A stretch of 64,000 bases of DNA. It comes from Anaerolineales bacterium. GTDB taxonomy: Bacteria > Chloroflexota > Anaerolineae > Anaerolineales > JABWBV01. Below are positions 43,596 through 51,789 of this stretch, one piece after another. A program made the position numbers and the translations under genes. How positions within the stretch are numbered: position 1 is the stretch's first letter; the number at the start of each line of letters is the position of its first letter. The notes beneath the pieces were generated by a model. It did not search any database. It was not told the origin of the DNA and was given only the letters and a program-made list of their open reading frames with translations. The stretch covers positions 33,777-97,776 of the forward strand of contig JACKAX010000011.1 of the NCBI GenBank assembly GCA_020634875.1, in the 5' to 3' direction.

Positions 43596-44879
43596 ATGAG
43601 TGACGAACACTGGCCACCGTTGCCTCCCTCTGTCATCAACGACCCCACGATCCGCGACCGCTGTTTTCGCGCCTTCACCCGCCTCTACGTCCGGGCCTGG
43701 AACGGCAACACCCTCACCCCCATCCGCCTCACCGAAGACGAACTCAGCACCCTCCTCCAAAAATCCCGCGCCCAAATGTACGACCTCCTCCAGGAAATGA
43801 CTTCCGCCAAACTCATTCGCTGGTATCGCGACGGACCACACTTCCGCATCACGACCGCCTTCCAGGCCCCAGCGCCATTCGGGAGCATTTCATTTGAGTC
43901 TGGAAATCCAGACTCAAATCCGGATTTAAGTCTGGATTTCCAGACTCGAATCCGGGAATCCGGGATTCCCGGACAGGTGAACGGGCACGGCGCGTTAAAT
44001 GAATCTTTAATTAAGAGTGATGATGATGATGGATCTAAACAAATCCATCATCATCATCATCAAGGTCCATCCGAGTCCGGAAATCCAGACTCGGAAACCC
44101 TCGCAAAACTGGACCAGACGCGCAAACAGTCCAAAAACTGGCTCATCCAGGCAGGCGTTTGGTGCGACGAAGCCGAAACGCTCGCTGTGACCCTGGCCGA
44201 AAACGAAATCCTGCGTGCCTACAATGCCCACCTCCCCACCCGCGCCGACATCCTCGGCTGGATCGTCGCCCTCAAAAACCGCCCCGACGTGCAAAAACCC
44301 GACGCCATGCTCGCCCGCAACCTCAAGTACGGCCGCCGCGCCCCCGTCAAACTCCGCCCCCCTCACGTCTGCGCCACCTGCCAACGCACCGAAGGCTACT
44401 GCACGTGCCCCCAACCCATCTGGACCTACCCCGACGAACTCCTCACCCACGCCCTCGACCCCGATAACGCCACCTGGTGCTGTCACCATTGCCACGCCCT
44501 CCCCTGCGCCTGCATCCCTATTCCTGACAACGAAACAAGCATCCTGAGCGGAGCACGTTCCGCATTAGGAACGCCGAAGTCGAAGGGGACGCTCCCGGAC
44601 GAACCCCCCATCACCGGCTGGAACGGCCTCGGCATGTCCCCTGACCAAGCCTGGCAAGGCGCCCTCGGTCAACTCCAAATGGAAATGCCAAAGGCCACCT
44701 TTAGCGCCTACGTCCGCGACGCCCGGTTTGGTGGATACGATCACGGCAAATACACCATCACCTTCCCCACCCCATACGCCTGCGATTGGTGCGAAAGCCG
44801 TCTCTCATCATCCATCACCCGCATTCTCGCAGGCATCACCAACAACCCCAACCTCACCCTGGAATTTGTCCATGAATAA
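43596..44879 (+). CDS. Phage replication initiator with DnaA domain I-like C terminus
   Basis: The 427-residue protein has a winged-helix-like N terminus (residues about 20-90, LTEDELSTLLQKSRAQMYDLLQEMTSAKLIRWY), typical of phage replication initiators. A low-complexity linker carries the origin repeats (residues about 100-166). A Cys-rich, zinc-finger-like part follows (about 250-310). The C-terminal 80 residues (AWQGALGQLQMEMPKATFSAYV, then YTITFPTPYACDWCESRL) align well with DnaA domain I, which binds DnaB helicase and other partners. So the protein probably recognises the phage origin and recruits the host helicase. Its gene holds the origin itself, as in lambda O. Confidence 0.75.
   Translation: MSDEHWPPLPPSVINDPTIRDRCFRAFTRLYVRAWNGNTLTPIRLTEDELSTLLQKSRAQMYDLLQEMTSAKLIRWYRDGPHFRITTAFQAPAPFGSISFESGNPDSNPDLSLDFQTRIRESGIPGQVNGHGALNESLIKSDDDDGSKQIHHHHHQGPSESGNPDSETLAKLDQTRKQSKNWLIQAGVWCDEAETLAVTLAENEILRAYNAHLPTRADILGWIVALKNRPDVQKPDAMLARNLKYGRRAPVKLRPPHVCATCQRTEGYCTCPQPIWTYPDELLTHALDPDNATWCCHHCHALPCACIPIPDNETSILSGARSALGTPKSKGTLPDEPPITGWNGLGMSPDQAWQGALGQLQMEMPKATFSAYVRDARFGGYDHGKYTITFPTPYACDWCESRLSSSITRILAGITNNPNLTLEFVHE
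43896..44092 (+). other. Probable phage replication origin inside the initiator gene
   Basis: Near-palindromic iterons occur: GAGTCTGGAAATCCAGACTC at 43896-43915, AGTCTGGATTTCCAGACTC at 43929-43947 and GAGTCCGGAAATCCAGACTC at 44073-44092. Half-like copies AAATCCGGATTT (43916-43927) and a CCGGGAAT/ATTCCCGG element (about 43950-43972) lie between. Between the second and third iterons is an AT-rich stretch ending in a 17-base inverted repeat (44018-44034 and 44043-44059). The arrangement of repeats in the initiator coding sequence matches the lambda-type origin plan. Confidence 0.7.
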
Positions 44880-44946
44880 CCTCAACGCCCTCCCTGACCG
44901 GTCCGTTTACCCGGATGATGACAATGACGACTTCGACCAGGATTAG
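44872..44946 (+). CDS. Tiny acidic overlapping reading frame
   Basis: A 24-residue frame (MNNLNALPD, then DDDNDDFDQD) starts eight bases before the initiator's stop and ends inside the next gene. It is possible but unsupported by any homology. It may only be part of the leader. Confidence 0.3.
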   Translation: MNNLNALPDRSVYPDDDNDDFDQD

Positions 44947-45274
44947 CCTGACAACTATCCTCGATGACCTGGTACGCCGCGCCAAAAACGCCACCGGGTT
45001 TCCGGCGCGACAGACACTGAAGAATGGCCTGCGCGTAGATGTGCTAGTCCTGAATTATGAAACCGGCGAAAGTGAAACGTTTTTGCAATTGTTTCGACCG
45101 AACACGTATCCGAGCCACCAGGAATGGATGACCGTGTTGAAGAACTGGCCCTATCCCCGCGTGCTGGCTACACCGTATCTCAAACTCTCGCCCCCGGCGG
45201 GAGGCCTGTATTTGAAAGGCTCCTGGCCCACCCCCGTCGAACCAGAGCAGAAGAAATTGTTTTCGCAGGAGTGA
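44915..45274 (+). CDS. Small phage early protein of unknown function
   Basis: The 119-residue protein follows the initiator gene. After a Thr-rich start it contains FPARQTLKNGLRVDVLVLNYETGESETFLQLFRPNTYPSHQEW. No family is recognised. ATG 44915 is followed by other in-frame ATGs at 44918 and 44924, so the start is uncertain. Confidence 0.65.
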   Translation: MMTMTTSTRISLTTILDDLVRRAKNATGFPARQTLKNGLRVDVLVLNYETGESETFLQLFRPNTYPSHQEWMTVLKNWPYPRVLATPYLKLSPPAGGLYLKGSWPTPVEPEQKKLFSQE

Positions 45275-45281
45275 TCATCGA

Positions 45282-45854
45282 ATGACAACGGCTTACCCTT
45301 TACAATGGCCCCTCGGATGGCCGCGGACGAAATACCCCAAGCGAGCGCGCTTTGATACCAGCTTTGCATCCGCACGCGACGGACTCCTCGATGAACTACG
45401 CCGCCTCGGTGCGCGCAACGTTATCATCAGCACCAATCTCGAACTTCGGCTCGACGGCCTCCCCAAAGCTGCCCGCCGCCAACCTGTTGACTGCGGCGCT
45501 GCTGTCTACTTCGTCCTCGCAGGTCAACAGCAGTGCATTCCCTGCGACAGATGGAACCGCATCGAGGACAATTTGCGTGCTATTAGCCTGACGGTGGAGG
45601 CCTTGCGAGGCCTCGAGCGCTGGGGGGCAAAAGAAACGGTCAGCGCCGCCTTTCGTGGCTTCCATGCCCTGCCTGCCCCCTCCCCAGAGACCTGGTGGGA
45701 TATCCTCGAACTCCATCCCCAGGCCACCGAAAACGAAATCCGCACCGCCTTCCGCCGCCTCGCCAGACTCACCCACCCCGACGCCGGCGGCGACCCCGAC
45801 GAATTCATCAAACTCCAAAACGCCTTCGAAGAAGCCCTGCGGTTGCTAGATTAA
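45282..45854 (+). CDS. J-domain protein
   Basis: The 190-residue protein has a family-specific N-terminal region (YPLQWPLGWPRTKYPKRA). A C-terminal J domain follows (residues about 135-190), with WWDILELHPQATENEIRTAFRRLARLTHPDAGGDPDEFIKLQNAFEEAL and the essential HPD. J-domain proteins stimulate DnaK-type chaperones. Next to a phage initiator this suggests chaperone-assisted loading or remodelling of the replication complex, as for lambda with host DnaJ; this is an inference. Confidence 0.85.
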   Translation: MTTAYPLQWPLGWPRTKYPKRARFDTSFASARDGLLDELRRLGARNVIISTNLELRLDGLPKAARRQPVDCGAAVYFVLAGQQQCIPCDRWNRIEDNLRAISLTVEALRGLERWGAKETVSAAFRGFHALPAPSPETWWDILELHPQATENEIRTAFRRLARLTHPDAGGDPDEFIKLQNAFEEALRLLD

Positions 45855-45884
45855 TTCATCTTATGTGAAGTAAGGAGAAATGTA

Positions 45885-46145
45885 ATGAGTAAAAACGAAC
45901 TTATCGAAATAATGAATGAAGCGATTGGGGAAATGAATCGTGTAGCAAATGAACTTAATTGGAGCGAACCCATTGACGAAGGGTATGTCCATGTGCTCGA
46001 CAAGATGCGCGAAGCCGTAAAAAAAACCCGCAGCGAAACCGTATATATTTTTTCGCTCCCTGGATGTATTTTTAAATATTGCCCCAGTGTTAAAATTTGC
46101 AAGAATGACGGATGTATTCATCCCATCACCACAGCCACCCCATAA
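45885..46145 (+). CDS. Small phage protein of unknown function
   Basis: The 86-residue protein has AAGGAG before its ATG and is the last gene of the early unit. It is helical (NEAIGEMNRVANELNW) with cysteines near the end (GCIFKYCPSVKICKNDGCIH) suggesting a metal site or disulfides. It stops about 30 bases before a terminator. Confidence 0.6.
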   Translation: MSKNELIEIMNEAIGEMNRVANELNWSEPIDEGYVHVLDKMREAVKKTRSETVYIFSLPGCIFKYCPSVKICKNDGCIHPITTATP

Positions 46146-46184
46146 ATTCGTAAAAAAAATTTGCGATAATTCGTGTCAAAAAAA
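46145..46184. repeat. Dispersed 9-base-period repeat, copy b
   Basis: ATTCGT, then TTTGCGATAATTCGTGTC follows the stop of the last early gene and runs into the terminator. Confidence 0.55.
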
Positions 46185-46211
46185 AGCTCTCCTACCGTAG
46201 GAGAGCTTTTT
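46178..46211. terminator. Bidirectional terminator between early and late genes
   Basis: AGCTCTCCTAC and GTAGGAGAGCT form an 11-base-pair stem around one base, flanked by A and T runs on both sides. It lies between the early plus-strand and the late minus-strand units and works for both. Confidence 0.9.
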
Positions 46212-46263
46212 AGTCTAAAAGCAAACGCATGAATTTAATTCTTTAATCCCAATTTACGCATAC

Positions 46264-46491
46264 CTATCCCTGATCATGCCCTGAACGCAACCGCCGCGGC
46301 GGAATACTCCGCGGCCATCCCCAATAATCCTCAATCGCCCCCAACACAATAATCAACCCCTGCCGGATCCCCCGCCAAAGCCTCTCCTCACGTGTCCCGG
46401 GCTGAGGATGCAAAAAACCCACCGGCTTCCGTCCATCCGGGTCCGGCTCCCCATACAAAAACGAATTCTCAAGATCCTCAATATTAGGCAT
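46264..46491 (-). CDS. Small phage protein of unknown function
   Basis: The 75-residue protein (LWRGIRQGLIIVLGAIEDYWGWPRSIPP) is the last gene of the late unit. It has no ribosome binding site; a dispersed repeat ends exactly at its ATG. The hydrophobic centre could be a short membrane helix. No family is recognised. Confidence 0.65.
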   Translation of the reverse strand: MPNIEDLENSFLYGEPDPDGRKPVGFLHPQPGTREERLWRGIRQGLIIVLGAIEDYWGWPRSIPPRRLRSGHDQG

Positions 46492-46540
46492 AAAAAAATC
46501 CGTGTAAACCCGTTCGATCCGTCAAATCCGCGTTCTATGA
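46492..46540. repeat. Dispersed 9-base-period repeat, copy c
   Basis: On the minus strand this 47-49-base copy ends GGATTTTTTT directly at the ATG of the gene at 46491. It differs from the copy at 62286 at only about three positions. Confidence 0.75.
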
Positions 46541-46768
46541 CAACACCTGCACAAAATCCACATCCTCCATCCGCACAATCACCTCCCCATCCACCCGCCG
46601 CGTCTGCACCGGCTGCCCCCGCTCCGCCAAAATCTCGCACCCCCTCAGCACCAACCACCCCCCCTTTTTTTTCCACACCACCCCCCGAAACGCCGTCCCA
46701 CTCTTCAAATTCACCACCCCCGCCTTAAGTTCTGGATAGGAGCGCAAACGCTCAAAAAACTGTTTCAT
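46535..46768 (-). CDS. Small phage protein of unknown function
   Basis: The 77-residue protein has AAGGA before its ATG. It is beta-rich (AGVVNLKSGTAFRGVVWKKKGGWLVLRGCEILAERGQP, then EVIVRMEDVDFVQVL), in a small-barrel pattern. It lies next to the large terminase gene. No function is known. Confidence 0.7.
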   Translation of the reverse strand: MKQFFERLRSYPELKAGVVNLKSGTAFRGVVWKKKGGWLVLRGCEILAERGQPVQTRRVDGEVIVRMEDVDFVQVLS

Positions 46769-46809
46769 AATTTCGTTCCTTATTTCGCCAATAATCTAAT
46801 GGGAGCCCA

Positions 46810-48441
46810 TCAGGCTACCACCAGTCCCCTCTCCTCATACACACTCACCCGCCGCGCCCCCACCCCAGACGTAATCGCATCATTCCGCGCCTCCCAACTC
46901 AAAATTCCCGCCATCGCCGCATCAATCTTAAACGGCGAATCAGGCCGCTCCTTATAAATCGTCCACAACGGCTGCCCATCCTCATCTCGCAACCGCAGCT
47001 CCTTCCGCACCGCATTCCCCACATGCCGCGCATAATCCAGATTCCCGTCGTGGATCAACTCCTCCGACTGAATGGCCGTATGGAAAGCCTTAATCGCATA
47101 CGCCATCTGCTTATTCCGATTCGTCCACCACTCCACCACCCGCTCCGCCCCATACCGCCCCGCCCAGGCACTCACCGTACTCTCCCAATACGGCGGATCG
47201 CAATACATCCGCCACACATCCCACCGGCGAAACGCCTCCGCCACCGCCTCCTCCACCTGATCAGCAGGCACCTCCCAACTTACCAGGTCCACCTCTGTCG
47301 GCTGCTCCCACAACCCCATCACCCACTGAAACCCCGTCAAAACATGCGTCCCCACCAGCGCCGTCGCATCATGCCACCGTCCCCCATCAAAACCGAGCAC
47401 AATCACCTCCCCCTCTGGCACCTCAAACCCCGGATCCGCCAGCAGCTTCCACACCTCCACATCAAACGCCCGCGCACTCGCCCGCACCAACCGATTCAAC
47501 CACACCCGCTCCAGGTACGCCTTATCCACGGTCGGATCCTTCCATTGCTCCGCAATCCCATCAATATCGCTCCACGTCGCCGCAGGTCCACTCGCCTCCA
47601 TCACCGCCGCCCGCACCCCCTCCGGCGTCTCCAAATCATGCCCATCGCTCGCCTGCCGATGGAAAAAGAATAGTTTACTGTCCTCAATCGTTCCCGCGGC
47701 CACCTGCCGGGCATATTCCATCGTGTCCTCCGCCACGCTCCCCTCCCCCGGCGCGGGCGCCGTCGTAATCTCCAAACTCCACGCATCCGCCATAAACCGC
47801 TTCGGAATATTCGCCAACATCGTGCGGTGCGCCGCCTTCAACCTCGGCATATTCAGCCGGTGCGTCTCATCGAACAACTGGAACGTCGTCCGTGCCCCAT
47901 CCCGCGCATCCGGGGCCGTTGCCAAACTGACCGCCTTCCCATCCCCCCCCGCCCGCATGATCCGGGTCAACCCAATATCAAAATCCTCCGCCAGCGCGCT
48001 ATACCCCAAAATCACCCTCAGCGCTCCAAACGCCAACTCATCACTCTGCTCCTCCGTGTACGCCACGAGTGGAATATATGGATCATTCACCCCCACCCCC
48101 ACGGGTTCGCCCTGGGCATCAAACCCATCACAGCGCACCGGCCCGTCAGGATGCAACTCCACCGCGGCGATCCACGCCGCCAATTCCGTCTTCGCCGTCC
48201 CCTTCCGCAGGCTGATCGCCACCCGCTTAAACCGCCGCCGCCCCGCCTGCGGATGCCCCTGTGGATACACCTCATACATCCGATAAATCAGCGCCCGCTT
48301 CTCATCATCCAGCCGTGCCGGTTCCCCCCGCAAATCCCCAGGCCCAAACACCAAAAACGTCTCAATGAAATCGCAAACCTGTGTCCCCAGGCTCGGATAA
48401 TAATCCCCATTCTCCAGCGTAGGAGCCATCAATACACTCAT
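46810..48441 (-). CDS. Phage terminase large subunit
   Basis: The protein has 543 residues when started at ATG 48441, which overlaps the previous stop in ATGA; longer frames to 48471 are possible. An N-terminal ATPase contains a Walker A-like segment SLRKGTAKTELAA, and TFQLFDETHR probably holds the Walker B acidic residues. A C-terminal nuclease domain follows (VLGFDGGRWHDATALVG, then RMYCDPPYWES, and DAAMAGIL near the end). It cuts the phage genome and pumps it into the head. It is followed by two small genes and a terminator. Confidence 0.9.
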   Translation of the reverse strand: MSVLMAPTLENGDYYPSLGTQVCDFIETFLVFGPGDLRGEPARLDDEKRALIYRMYEVYPQGHPQAGRRRFKRVAISLRKGTAKTELAAWIAAVELHPDGPVRCDGFDAQGEPVGVGVNDPYIPLVAYTEEQSDELAFGALRVILGYSALAEDFDIGLTRIMRAGGDGKAVSLATAPDARDGARTTFQLFDETHRLNMPRLKAAHRTMLANIPKRFMADAWSLEITTAPAPGEGSVAEDTMEYARQVAAGTIEDSKLFFFHRQASDGHDLETPEGVRAAVMEASGPAATWSDIDGIAEQWKDPTVDKAYLERVWLNRLVRASARAFDVEVWKLLADPGFEVPEGEVIVLGFDGGRWHDATALVGTHVLTGFQWVMGLWEQPTEVDLVSWEVPADQVEEAVAEAFRRWDVWRMYCDPPYWESTVSAWAGRYGAERVVEWWTNRNKQMAYAIKAFHTAIQSEELIHDGNLDYARHVGNAVRKELRLRDEDGQPLWTIYKERPDSPFKIDAAMAGILSWEARNDAITSGVGARRVSVYEERGLVVA

Positions 48442-48740
48442 TGCGGCTTCACCCATTCCTCCGTTCGGCAAAAAGACACCGAACCATTTTCGTGATAAAT
48501 CGCCACAATATGTCCATATCCATCCTCAGTAACCCCAAACATCCCATTCAAAACCCCCAAAAATCCAACAAAATATTCCCCATCCTTCGCCTCCACCTGC
48601 ACCGTAGGATGCTCAGCAAGCCGCTCATTACACTTAACCCGCCGCTCTATCAAATTCATGATCGCCGGCGCATCAATCTCGGCCAATATATTCAAAAACC
48701 TGATCACATCCTCGATGTTCGCAATCTTCACGCTTCTCAA
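48438..48740 (-). CDS. Small phage protein between the terminase subunits
   Basis: The 100-residue protein overlaps both neighbours by four bases. It has IANIEDVIRFLNILAEIDAPAIMNLIERRV and then an aromatic beta-rich part. Its function is unknown, but the placement suggests a packaging role. Confidence 0.7.
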   Translation of the reverse strand: MRSVKIANIEDVIRFLNILAEIDAPAIMNLIERRVKCNERLAEHPTVQVEAKDGEYFVGFLGVLNGMFGVTEDGYGHIVAIYHENGSVSFCRTEEWVKPQ

Positions 48741-49255
48741 TTCACCCTCCCACCCGGTCGTTTCTCCGTTACCGAACCTGATCCCTTCGACGGCATCTCC
48801 AACACCGCCCGCGGATCACTCCCCCGATCCTGCACCTTCTTTTCACGCTTCCTACGCTGCACCCCCTTCGTTTTCGCCTCCTCCGCCTGTTCCACCGACC
48901 ATTCCAACCGTCGCCGGTCAATCGGCGTCAACCCAAACGCCTGCTGAGCCACCCGGATCTCCTTCGCCAGCGCAATCGTTGGCTCAACCCAAAACATATC
49001 CACCAACAGCGCCAACCGAAACAACGCGTGCTCATCCGCCCGCAAATACTCCCCCGCCATCGGCGACGCCCAAATTTCCTGCCACCAGGCAATCGTCATC
49101 GGGTGCCACCGTAAAGCCAGCCCCCCCGCATCCACCCCCCGCGGCGGCAAATCCGGCGACTGCTCGCGCGGCGTCTCTGCCGGCAACACGGCCCGCGTCG
49201 CCACCTTGTTCCTCCGCTGCCGGAGGGTGGGGTTCTTAGGTAGTGGCCCTGGCAT
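48737..49255 (-). CDS. Phage terminase small subunit
   Basis: The 172-residue protein starts MPGPLPKNPTLRQRRNKV, the basic N terminus of many small terminases. An LRADEHALFRLALLVDMFW helix follows, and the C terminus is basic and helical (RRRLEWSVEQAEEAKTKGVQRRKREKK). It recognises the packaging site and recruits the large subunit. Confidence 0.85.
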   Translation of the reverse strand: MPGPLPKNPTLRQRRNKVATRAVLPAETPREQSPDLPPRGVDAGGLALRWHPMTIAWWQEIWASPMAGEYLRADEHALFRLALLVDMFWVEPTIALAKEIRVAQQAFGLTPIDRRRLEWSVEQAEEAKTKGVQRRKREKKVQDRGSDPRAVLEMPSKGSGSVTEKRPGGRVN

Positions 49256-49326
49256 AACTCCCTATCCCGTACATAAAAAAATCTGATTGCCGCACGCCGT
49301 ATCCATTGAATTTCATACAGAGATTT

Positions 49327-49656
49327 TTACTCCCTACCCCTAAGCCTAGCCTCGAGGGAACTATGTGCCCCGCGCAACATGACAATTAGGTTGTCATCAT
49401 CGTCAGCGCCTCCTTTACTGCGAGGCACGATGTGATGGACAACGTGTGTGCGACCACTAACACCATGAGCGGCCAGTATCCTGCGGCTCTTGGCTCGCCA
49501 TGCTGAACCATACTCAGCATGACTACCAAGTGCGCGACGTCGCGCACTCTCCACGCGACGTACTTGGCGCAAATGCTCAGAGCACAACTTGGCTGAGCTA
49601 TTGATTAAATTCGTGCAACCACGCACGGGGCATACACGTGCTGCTCTCATGCTCAC
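49327..49656 (-). CDS. HNH endonuclease
   Basis: The 109-residue protein has four N-terminal Cys/His residues (VCPVRGCTN, CSEH) and the HNH core HVVHHIVPRSKGGADDDDNLIVML. HNH nucleases beside terminase genes support DNA packaging in many long-tailed phages. Confidence 0.88.
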   Translation of the reverse strand: MSMRAARVCPVRGCTNLINSSAKLCSEHLRQVRRVESARRRALGSHAEYGSAWRAKSRRILAAHGVSGRTHVVHHIVPRSKGGADDDDNLIVMLRGAHSSLEARLRGRE

Positions 49657-49994
49657 ACCGCCTTACATGGCAAATACCGTTTCTGCCGCCACAATCCCCC
49701 AACGCAACGCTTGTGCCATTCTCCTCCCGTAACCCACCGCCTTATCTGGAGAATCAAATACTGCGCGACTGACACGAGTCCCCTGCCCATCAACAAACCA
49801 GCGCGCCTGGTATCGTTCCCCCAGACCGACCCGCATAAAGCCGACCGCATACGCCTTAACCGCTCCCGAAGACCCCTCTCTAGGAAAAGTATCTTACAGC
49901 TGCCCTCATGCTCCATCCCTGGCGCGACCGGCGGCTGAGCACATGTGCAACCCTGTTGGCGATAGTAGGAGATGATGAAATCAAGCGTAAGCAT
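49653..49994 (-). CDS. Phage protein of unknown function
   Basis: The 113-residue protein overlaps the HNH gene by four bases. It has several Cys and Arg residues and a helical C terminus (LVSVAQYLILQIRRWVTGGEWHKRC). No family is recognised. It would be the first gene after the intergenic stretch at 50 kb. Confidence 0.6.
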   Translation of the reverse strand: MLTLDFIISYYRQQGCTCAQPPVAPGMEHEGSCKILFLERGLRERLRRMRSALCGSVWGNDTRRAGLLMGRGLVSVAQYLILQIRRWVTGGEWHKRCVGGLWRQKRYLPCKAV

Positions 49995-50032
49995 AGGAAA
50001 TCCTGAATGACGACACGCCGCTTAAAAACGTA

Positions 50033-50076
50033 GGCGACACGTCTCCGCAAAACGGATGTTTCACGGACGTGTCGCC
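50033..50076. repeat. Inverted repeat upstream of the HNH-terminase genes
   Basis: GGCGACACGTC and GACGTGTCGCC are perfect complements with a 22-base spacer. The element lies 39 bases before the start of the minus-strand gene at 49994 and could be a promoter operator or a leader hairpin. Confidence 0.6.
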
Positions 50077-50162
50077 ATTCAGTTGTGATCATTATAGCGC
50101 AAATGTTCTTTCCTGAAATAATTTTTAAATCCCCGTTCCCTCATTCTGATACCCCATCGTGA

Positions 50163-50480
50163 CTAGGAATACGATACTGGGGCAGCAGGGATATCGATGC
50201 CGTGCCATTCCCCCGTTTCTCGTTTCAATACTTGCAGGTGGTCGTTGGATTGTTTGTGGTAGAGGAGAAGATCGCCATCGCGGGCGGGGAGACCGGCTTC
50301 GGCCAGAAAGGCCGCGTCTATTTCGGCGGCAGTAGTGTAGTCAGTGACTGTGCTAACGTAGACGTGGCGAGCCCCAGGACCATCACTTCGTTCAAGTTCC
50401 TCAACCTGTTTTTCAAGGTTGAGGCTACGATTAAGCAGGGTATCGAGGATGTCGTCAACTTGACGCTCAAAATCACGCAT
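50163..50480 (-). CDS. Phage tail-region protein of unknown function
   Basis: The 105-residue protein has a coiled-coil start (FERQVDDILDTLLNRSLNLEKQVEELERSD) and a beta-rich second half. It is the last gene of the tail cluster before the intergenic stretch. Confidence 0.7.
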   Translation of the reverse strand: MRDFERQVDDILDTLLNRSLNLEKQVEELERSDGPGARHVYVSTVTDYTTAAEIDAAFLAEAGLPARDGDLLLYHKQSNDHLQVLKRETGEWHGIDIPAAPVSYS

Positions 50481-51786
50481 TGTGGATTTGGGTATCTACG
50501 CGCACCTGCCAGGAGCTTGCTCGGTTACGCACCTGCCAATCTACCGTGATGGCGATGATTTTGCGGACTTCCGTACCTGCACCAGGTGGGTATTCGGCGA
50601 GCACGAGATCGCCGGTACGGTAGGTTTTTCGACCGGTAATTTCGACCGGGGCATAGAAGATGTCGGATGTCTGGATGACATCGAAGGTGAGTTCACGCGT
50701 AACTCGTGATTCATGCAGGCGTTCCTGGCCCCGGAAGACGCGCATTTCTGGGGTTTTGGCCTGGCGGGCGTCTACAAATATCTCAATATCCGCGTCAGCC
50801 GCAAAATCCGCACCTGTGACTTCGGATACTTGCCGCTTTGCGCCTTCGCCTTCACCCGCACTGATGGCTGCGGTCGCCGTAGCGCCCAGGAGCTTCAGGC
50901 GAGGATTGGACATGGTGCCATTTTTGAGCGAAAAAAGAACCCGGCCTGAGCCGGTGGATTTATCTGCTCCCATCTGCCCGGGGTGAAAGGTGAACAGCCA
51001 TTCCGAGGTCCCTGCCCCCGCCCAGGCCAGGGAGAAATCCCCCTCGGCTTGGGCCGCCAGTTTGCCGAGGATGGCGAGAACGTTCGCACCGACGAAGGAT
51101 GCACTGAGGGTTTGACCGCCTGAATCGTCGGCCTCGATGGTCACTGTGACACCCATCCCGATTTGGAGGTCGCCTTCCCGCCAACGGCCATTGGCGATGG
51201 ACGCATCCGAAGTAGCATTGTATTGGACAACGGTTTTCATGATCGTTTCTGCCGGAACGGCATCGAAGGTAGATCGGTTATTGAAACCGGCATGCCAAAG
51301 AACATGCCGCCAGGAGAGAATATGCTTTTCTTGCGGCGCATACATTGTCCATGTAGTGATCAGGTTATCATCGGTCTCGATCTCGAAACTGCGGAGGATG
51401 CCGATGGCGGCGCGTGTCCAATCGGTGATCCCGATTCCGCGATTACGGACCAGCACCTCGATGATATCAAATTCGACGAAGGCGTTGCCGGCGCCGGCTA
51501 GCGTTGCCGCGATTGCTGGGTGCTGTCCAGTCAGGGCAAAAACAACCGGCTCGTCCTGATCCACACTCAACGTAAACCGACACCACAGCGGCGCAATCGC
51601 CGGGTTTTTTAGCACTCCATCGCGATCATAATGTCGGATATATAATTCCCACCCCCCTTGTGCCCCTGCAGAGGGCGGCACAAATGGGGGCGCACTACCC
51701 TCCGGCGTCAACCCCAACAAAATAAAGTGGGGAATATCCCCCGGCGTCCCTATCCCAAGCGTGATAACCTGGTTGACATCAGCCAT
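50473..51786 (-). CDS. Tail/baseplate protein (siphovirus Gp37-like)
   Basis: The 437-residue protein fits the Gp37-like baseplate family: FEFDIIEVLVRNRG..WTRAAIGILRSFEIETDD, then ISWRHVLWHAG-like text, and a C-terminal domain (YRTGDLVLAEYPPGAGTEVRKI). It probably forms part of the tail tip. The fold assignment is moderate because I rely on recollection of the family. Confidence 0.6.
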   Translation of the reverse strand: MADVNQVITLGIGTPGDIPHFILLGLTPEGSAPPFVPPSAGAQGGWELYIRHYDRDGVLKNPAIAPLWCRFTLSVDQDEPVVFALTGQHPAIAATLAGAGNAFVEFDIIEVLVRNRGIGITDWTRAAIGILRSFEIETDDNLITTWTMYAPQEKHILSWRHVLWHAGFNNRSTFDAVPAETIMKTVVQYNATSDASIANGRWREGDLQIGMGVTVTIEADDSGGQTLSASFVGANVLAILGKLAAQAEGDFSLAWAGAGTSEWLFTFHPGQMGADKSTGSGRVLFSLKNGTMSNPRLKLLGATATAAISAGEGEGAKRQVSEVTGADFAADADIEIFVDARQAKTPEMRVFRGQERLHESRVTRELTFDVIQTSDIFYAPVEITGRKTYRTGDLVLAEYPPGAGTEVRKIIAITVDWQVRNRASSWQVRVDTQIHNA

Positions 51787-51789
51787 ATT

